A stretch of 64,000 nt of DNA from Streptacidiphilus jeojiense (GTDB lineage Bacteria > Actinomycetota > Actinomycetes > Streptomycetales > Streptomycetaceae), in the NCBI RefSeq assembly GCF_000719095.1, contig NZ_JOEH01000002.1, positions 124,001 through 188,000 on the forward strand, written 5' to 3'. Positions 59,468 to 64,000 of the stretch are shown here, one piece after another; within the stretch, counting starts at the first letter, position 1, and every line of letters starts with the position of its first letter. The position numbers and the translations under genes are program-made. The notes under the pieces were generated by a model. The model did not search any database. It saw only the letters and a list, made by a program, of their open reading frames with translations, and was not told the DNA's origin.

Positions 59468-60457
59468 GTGCCGAATCGCCATCTCCCCCGCACCGCCTAC
59501 GCCGCCCTCGCGGCCTCTGCCGCGCTGGCCCTGCTCACCGCCTGCGGATCGAGCTCCGGCACCACGGTGACGCCGGCTGCCGGCGGCGGCGCGTCCAGCG
59601 GCTCCGCGGGCTCCGCCCAGGCGGCGTCGACGGCGATACCCAGCCAGGACGTCGTCTCCTCGATCCAGGCCGACCCGGCCCTGAAGGCCGAACTCCCGGC
59701 GGCGGTCCGCAGCAGCGGCACGCTCACCCTGGGCACCGTCAAGGCGGTCGGCAGCTCCAACCTCCCGCACGGCGGCCAGGGCTCGGACGGCAAGCAGGTC
59801 GGGCTGGACGTCGACCTGCGCGATGCGGTCGCCAAGGTGCTGGGAGTCAGCTGGAACGTCGAGTTCGGCACCTTCCCCACCGTCATCCCCGGTGTGCAGA
59901 ACGGGAAATACGACGTGGGCCAGGCCAACTTCGGTGCCACCAAGGCCCGGGAGCAGGTGGTCGACTTCACGACCTACCTGAACGACGGTCAGTCCTTCCT
60001 CGGTGCCGCCGGGTTGAAGATCGACAGCGCCACCAGCATCACCGACCTGTGCGGCTACAACGTCGCCACCAGCCCGGGTACCACCTTCCAGCAGCTGCTC
60101 ACCGACGGCGCGTCCAAGTGCGCAGCGGCCGGCAAGAGCCCCTACAAGGTGCAGTACTTCGCCGACACCGCGCCGATCTTCCTGGGCCTGGCCAACGGGA
60201 AGGTCGACATCTACTTCGGCCCCACGCTGGGGCTGAAGTACGACGCCGCGCACATCCCCGGCACCAAGTACCTCGGCCAGGTCGGCACCACGCCGGTCGG
60301 CTTCGTCACCGCGAAGGGGTCGCCGATCGCCAAGGCGCTCAGTGACGCGGTCAACAAGCTCATCGCCACCGGCGACTACGCGAAGATCTTCGCCAAATGG
60401 GGGGTCCCGGGTACCGGCGTCACCCGTTCGGTCGTCAACCCGCCCACCACCTTCTGA
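59468..60457 (+). CDS. polar amino acid-type ABC substrate-binding lipoprotein, importer 1
   Basis: A 329-residue lipoprotein starting at GTG 59468 (AAAGGA upstream). The lipobox is ALLTACGSS with anchored Cys26. The mature part is family-3 solute-binding (GTLTLGTVKAVGSSNLPHGG, then VGLDVDLRDAVAKVLG, ARE..VDFTTYLNDGQSFLG). It has two Cys in the second lobe (LCGYNVATSPGTTFQQLL and GASKC) that could form a disulfide. The ligand is unknown; the riboswitch suggests a sulfur compound. Confidence 0.88.
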   Translation: MPNRHLPRTAYAALAASAALALLTACGSSSGTTVTPAAGGGASSGSAGSAQAASTAIPSQDVVSSIQADPALKAELPAAVRSSGTLTLGTVKAVGSSNLPHGGQGSDGKQVGLDVDLRDAVAKVLGVSWNVEFGTFPTVIPGVQNGKYDVGQANFGATKAREQVVDFTTYLNDGQSFLGAAGLKIDSATSITDLCGYNVATSPGTTFQQLLTDGASKCAAAGKSPYKVQYFADTAPIFLGLANGKVDIYFGPTLGLKYDAAHIPGTKYLGQVGTTPVGFVTAKGSPIAKALSDAVNKLIATGDYAKIFAKWGVPGTGVTRSVVNPPTTF

Positions 60458-60477
60458 GCCGGCAGGAGACCCCTCCG

Positions 60478-61512
60478 ATGTCCGAACAGTCCATCCCCGC
60501 ACCACCGTTCGAGGTCGCCGACAGACCGCCGAGCCGAACCCCGTCCGCCTCGGCGACGTCTGACGCTCCGTCTGACACCCGGTCCGATGCGCCGCTGTCC
60601 CGCCAGCGGGTCATCCCGCTGCGGCACCCGGGCCGCTGGATCGCGACCGCCGTGGTCCTGGTCCTGGTCGCCCAGTTCGCGCACGGCCTGGTGACCAACC
60701 CGTTCTACCAGTGGGGCCGCTTCCAGTACTGGTTCGCCCGCCCGGTGATCCTGCAGGGCCTGCTGGTCACCCTGGAGGTCGCCGCGCTGAGCGCGGTGCT
60801 CGGCCTGGTCGGCGGCATCGTGCTGGCCCTGATGAGGCAGTCGAGGAACCCGATCCTCCGGGCCGTCAGCTGGACCTACATCTGGCTGTTCCGCTCGGTC
60901 CCGCTGATCGTCGTGCTGCTGGTGCTCTACAACTTCAGCGCCCTCTACAAGACGCTCAGCCTGGGCGTGCCCTTCGGTCCCGGCTTCGTCCACTTCAACG
61001 AGTCGGCGCTGGCCACCGACCTGGTGGTGGCGACCCTCGGGCTCAGCCTCAACGAGGCCGCCTACGCCGCCGAGGTGGTCCGGTCCGGCATCCTCTCGGT
61101 CGACCAGGGACAGCACGAAGCCGCTGCGGCGCTGGGACTGCCCAGGGGCTACCAGTTCCGACGCATCGTGCTGCCGCAGGCGCTGCGAGCCATCGTCCCC
61201 GCCTACGTCAACCAGCTCATCGGCCTGATCAAGGGCACCTCGCTGGTGTTCTACGTCTCGCTGCTCGACCTGTTCGGCGAGGTCCAGAACATGGGCAGCA
61301 CCTACCCCGGCGACGTGGTCCCGCTGCTGCTGGTGGCCACCGTCTGGTACGTGGTCCTGACCAGCGTCGTCTCCGTCGTGCAGTTCTACGTGGAGCGCCA
61401 CTACTCCCGCGGGGCGCTGCGCACCGTCCCGCCGACACCGCTGCAGCGGCTCCGGGTGAGCCTGCGGCAGCTGCGCGAACGCGCCGACTTCGGAAGCACG
61501 GTGAACTCATGA
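60478..61512 (+). CDS. polar amino acid-type ABC transporter permease, importer 2
   Basis: A 344-residue PAAT permease with the same architecture as the protein at 57491: a polar N-terminal extension of about 45 residues, then helices with YIWLFRSVPLIVVLLVLYNF and the loop EVVRSGILSVDQGQHEAAAA followed by [28 protein letters not shown] lies before ATG 60478. The stop overlaps the next start by four bases. It is a paralogue of the first permease rather than an identical copy. Confidence 0.88.
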   Translation: MSEQSIPAPPFEVADRPPSRTPSASATSDAPSDTRSDAPLSRQRVIPLRHPGRWIATAVVLVLVAQFAHGLVTNPFYQWGRFQYWFARPVILQGLLVTLEVAALSAVLGLVGGIVLALMRQSRNPILRAVSWTYIWLFRSVPLIVVLLVLYNFSALYKTLSLGVPFGPGFVHFNESALATDLVVATLGLSLNEAAYAAEVVRSGILSVDQGQHEAAAALGLPRGYQFRRIVLPQALRAIVPAYVNQLIGLIKGTSLVFYVSLLDLFGEVQNMGSTYPGDVVPLLLVATVWYVVLTSVVSVVQFYVERHYSRGALRTVPPTPLQRLRVSLRQLRERADFGSTVNS

Positions 61513-62297
61513 CCGGCACCACCACGCTGACCGCCACGGCCGCCGCCGTCGAGGTGCACGGAGCGCACAAGTGGTACGGCGCCAACCGGGTCCTGGACGG
61601 CGTCGACCTCACCGTCCAGCCCGGACAGGTCGCGGTGATCCTCGGCCCGTCCGGCTCGGGGAAGTCCACACTGCTGCGGGCGATCAACCACCTCGAACAG
61701 CTGGACGTCGGGCACGTCAGCGTCAACGGGGAGCTGATCGGGGTCCGCCGCCACGGGGAGCGGCTCAAGGAGCTGGGCGAACGGGCGATCCTGGCCCAGC
61801 GCGCCGGAATCGGCTTCGTGTTCCAGGGCTTCAACCTGTTCCCGCACCTGACCGCACTGGAGAACATCGCCGCCGCGCCGGTGGCGACCGGGCGCGCGAC
61901 CCGGGAGGAGGCCCGGGCGACCGCGCGCGACCTGCTGGAACGGGTGGGCCTGGCCGACAAGGCGGACGCCTACCCGCGCCAGCTGTCCGGCGGACAGCAG
62001 CAGCGCGTCGCCATCGCCCGGGCGCTGGCGCAGAAGCCCGGACTGATCCTGTTCGACGAGCCGACCTCAGCGCTCGACCCCGAACTGGTCGGCGAGGTGC
62101 TGGCCGTCATCAAGGACCTGGCCGGTAGTGGCACCACCCTGATCGTGGTCACCCACGAGATCGGCTTCGCCCGCGAGGTCGCCGACCTGGTCGTCTTCCT
62201 CGACGGCGGCCGCATCCTCGAACAGGGCAGCCCGGCGGAGGTGCTGGACAACCCGCAGCACCCGCGCACCAGGGAGTTCCTCAGCAGGGTCCTCTGA
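61509..62297 (+). CDS. polar amino acid-type ABC transporter ATP-binding protein, importer 2
   Basis: A 262-residue ATPase with Walker [19 protein letters not shown] at the Q-loop, [15 protein letters not shown], Walker [13 protein letters not shown] and [13 protein letters not shown]. It keeps the RRHGERLKELGERAI insertion seen in the first ATPase. Start ATG overlaps the permease stop (ATGA). It would power the permease at 60478 but could also exchange with the first importer, given the similarity. Confidence 0.93.
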   Translation: MTGTTTLTATAAAVEVHGAHKWYGANRVLDGVDLTVQPGQVAVILGPSGSGKSTLLRAINHLEQLDVGHVSVNGELIGVRRHGERLKELGERAILAQRAGIGFVFQGFNLFPHLTALENIAAAPVATGRATREEARATARDLLERVGLADKADAYPRQLSGGQQQRVAIARALAQKPGLILFDEPTSALDPELVGEVLAVIKDLAGSGTTLIVVTHEIGFAREVADLVVFLDGGRILEQGSPAEVLDNPQHPRTREFLSRVL

Positions 62298-62365
62298 CCC
62301 CCCGTCCGCTGACCCCGTCCCAACCACATTCCCATTCGCAAGCACAGCCAAGTCCCAGGAGAACC

Positions 62366-63397
62366 ATGTCCAGCGCCGTGTCCAGACGTGTCCGCCTCAT
62401 CCCCGCCACCGCCGCTCTGAGCGCCCTCGCGATCGGCCTGACCGCCTGCGGAAGCACCACCACCGCCAAGACCGAGACCGCAGCCGCCGCCGCACCGGCG
62501 GGGAGCACCGTCGTCGCCGTCGGCGCACTCTCCAACGGGGCCGCGACCGAGGTCGACCTCACCGTCGCCCAGGTCGACTCGATCCGGGCCGAGCTGCCCG
62601 CGTCGGTACGCGACAGCGGCGAGCTCACCATCGGCCTCGGCCTGCTGCCCGCCGGCTCTGCGCCGCTGGGCTACACCGGCTCCGACCAGAAGACCCTCAC
62701 CGGCTCCGAGCCGGACATCGGCCGCCTGGTCGCCGCGGTCCTCGGCCTCAAGCCGGTGCTGGCCAACGCGACCTGGGACAACCTCTTCGTCGGCATCGAC
62801 AGCGGGAAGACCGACGTGGGCTTCTCCAACATCACCGACACTGAGCAGCGCAAGACCAAGTACGACTTCGCCAGCTACCGGCAGGACAACCTCGGCTTCG
62901 AGGTCCTCAAGAGCAACAGCTGGAACTTCGACGGCACGGCGGAGAGCCTCGCCGGGAAGACCGTCGCCGTGGGCGCCGGCACCAACCAGGAGAAGATCCT
63001 GGAGAAGTGGCAGTCCACCCTCAAGGCCGAGGGCAAGACCCTCACCATCAAGTACTACCCCGACGCCAACACCACGTACCTGGCCCTGGACTCGGGCAAG
63101 ATCGACACCTACTTCGAGCCCAACCCCGAGCTCGCCTACCACATCACCCAGACCGCGAAGACGCCCAACCCGACCCGGAGCGCCGGCAAGTTCTCCGGCG
63201 CCGGCGCCAGCCTCCAGGGGCTGATCGCCGCCACCACCAAGAAGGGCGACGGCCTGGCCAAGCCGCTCGCCGACGCCATCAACTACCTCATCAAGAACGG
63301 CGACTACGCCAAGTGGCTGGCCGCCTGGAACCTCTCCAACGAGGCCGTCCCCACCTCCCTGGTCAACCCGCCCGGCCTCCCGCTCACCAACTCCTGA
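62366..63397 (+). CDS. polar amino acid-type ABC substrate-binding lipoprotein, importer 2
   Basis: A 343-residue lipoprotein with lipobox GLTACGS (anchored Cys28) and GGAG before ATG 62366. Family-3 binding-protein segments are ELTIGLGLLPAGSAPLGYTG, GSEPDIGRLVAAVLGLKPVL, SGKTDVGFSNITDTEQRKTK. It is distinctly different in sequence from the first lipoprotein, so the two importers probably have different ligands. It ends the rightward operon; a strong terminator follows 14 bp later. Confidence 0.88.
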   Translation: MSSAVSRRVRLIPATAALSALAIGLTACGSTTTAKTETAAAAAPAGSTVVAVGALSNGAATEVDLTVAQVDSIRAELPASVRDSGELTIGLGLLPAGSAPLGYTGSDQKTLTGSEPDIGRLVAAVLGLKPVLANATWDNLFVGIDSGKTDVGFSNITDTEQRKTKYDFASYRQDNLGFEVLKSNSWNFDGTAESLAGKTVAVGAGTNQEKILEKWQSTLKAEGKTLTIKYYPDANTTYLALDSGKIDTYFEPNPELAYHITQTAKTPNPTRSAGKFSGAGASLQGLIAATTKKGDGLAKPLADAINYLIKNGDYAKWLAAWNLSNEAVPTSLVNPPGLPLTNS

Positions 63398-63410
63398 GCA
63401 ACCGTCAGGG

Positions 63411-63456
63411 CCGTCCGCCCCGTCCTTCTGTGATCGCGGAGGGACGGGGCGGACGG
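63411..63456. terminator. bidirectional terminator at the end of the importer operon
   Basis: CCGTCCGCCCCGTCC (63411-63425) pairs perfectly with GGACGGGGCGGACGG (63442-63456) around a 16-base loop. It separates the importer operon from the convergent gene ending at 63457. Confidence 0.85.
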
Positions 63457-63981
63457 TCACCGCAGTCGGACGATTGCCAGTACGGCGGCAGACAGACAGG
63501 CGACCGCGAACCCGGTTCCGCACAGTCCGAGGAGTACCGCGCCCGGCAGGTTCGGTGGCAGGTCCGCGAGGACCGCGTCCTGCGGACGTTCCGGCAGGTA
63601 GCGGACCGGGACCTGATCGCCGACGGCCCGAGACAGGCCGGACTCGTCGTTGGTCAGCATCCTTCGGCCGTCCACCGTACGGAAGGCCACCACCGCATGC
63701 TGCACCCCGTCGCGGCCCTGATCCCCGGGAACGGTGTAGACGTGCAGCACCTGCCCGTCCGCCGGCAGCCCGTCACTCAGGGTCCGGCGCGTCCGCACCC
63801 TACGACGGACCGCCCGCGCGCCGATCACCAGGACCAGCAGGCCGGCCACCCCGCAGAGCAGGGCGAACGCTCCGAGCGCCACAGCGGACCACCTCCGGGT
63901 GCGAGAACCGCTCGGGACATCCGCGTATCCCGGTTGTCCGCAGGTCGACCCGACAAGGATCATGGCGTGATGACTGATCAC
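63457..63981 (-). CDS. DUF3592-like membrane protein
   Basis: A protein of about 174 residues with two transmembrane helices (one near WSAVALGAFALLCGVAGLLV, one near the C-terminus) flanking a small beta domain. The beta domain (ADGQVLHVYTVPGDQGRDGV, VPVRYLPERPQDAVLADL) matches DUF3592, an uncharacterised family widespread in actinobacteria. The start is uncertain: GTG 63981 has a GGGGCGAA-like site, and ATG 63963 would shorten it by six residues. It is convergent with the importer operon and unlikely to belong to it. Confidence 0.75.
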   Translation of the reverse strand: MISHHAMILVGSTCGQPGYADVPSGSRTRRWSAVALGAFALLCGVAGLLVLVIGARAVRRRVRTRRTLSDGLPADGQVLHVYTVPGDQGRDGVQHAVVAFRTVDGRRMLTNDESGLSRAVGDQVPVRYLPERPQDAVLADLPPNLPGAVLLGLCGTGFAVACLSAAVLAIVRLR

Positions 63982-64000
63982 TTCGCCCCGACATCGCGGA

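Overview
The window is high-GC DNA with third-position G/C bias, GTG/TTG starts and very short intergenic gaps. It is typical of a streptomycete-type actinobacterium (Streptomyces, Kitasatospora or Streptacidiphilus). Supporting signs are a monomeric isocitrate dehydrogenase, sugar ABC importers that lack their own ATPase, a NnaR-type HemD/winged-helix regulator, a nitrate reductase fused to its flavoprotein reductase, SAM-IV riboswitches (an actinomycete RNA class) and RHxDL-type leader peptides. I saw no rRNA, tRNA, CRISPR array, prophage or insertion sequence. The left edge cuts a gene; the right edge does not.

Layout. (1) 1-4.6 kb: the end of a probable MmyB-type regulator, a nucleotidyltransferase, a divergent DHA2 efflux pump/TetR pair with a clear operator, and a divergent YceI/MarR pair with an AT-rich operator. 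(2) 4.6-8.8 kb: a two-module Lrp regulator, an APC permease and a coupled amidohydrolase, all on the minus strand and likely one catabolic unit. (3) 8.9-11.1 kb: icd. (4) 11.3-20.2 kb: a LacI-controlled sugar locus with lipoprotein, two permeases, GH42 beta-galactosidase and a secreted GH93-like propeller enzyme with two ricin-type lectin modules. (5) 20.2-24.4 kb: small unknowns, a VOC protein and a divergent MFS/LacI pair sharing an operator. (6) 24.4-34.3 kb: a second LacI-controlled sugar locus with a secreted clan GH-A hydrolase, regulator, ABC importer and GH36 alpha-galactosidase. A shared operator-like motif lies upstream of all four transcription units. (7) 34.5-37.9 kb: a secreted serine hydrolase and a receptor Ser/Thr kinase with an external peptidoglycan-binding domain. 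(8) 37.9-48.0 kb: the nitrate/nitrite assimilation cluster narK-nirD-nirB, nnaR and the fused nitrate reductase. (9) 48.2-51.0 kb: small accessory genes.

(10) 51.1-63.4 kb is the most distinctive part: an organosulfur region built around a divergent control hub. Two SAM-IV riboswitches, read outward on opposite strands, lie 179 bp apart. Each starts just after a recognisable promoter, is followed by a strong Shine-Dalgarno site and a 26-31 codon leader peptide (RRHIDLQR or RRHVDLLR, then SALCP), and has a hairpin at or next to the leader stop codon. To the left the hub feeds four different luciferase-like FMN monooxygenases and a flavin reductase. To the right it feeds two complete tandem polar-amino-acid-type ABC importers (permease-ATPase-lipoprotein, twice). 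The arrangement suggests coordinated uptake and oxidative desulfurisation of an organosulfur compound when S-adenosylmethionine, and probably cysteine, run low.

Coordinates of genes, hairpins and operators were read directly from the sequence. Functions rest on recognised motifs and family knowledge, without database searches.
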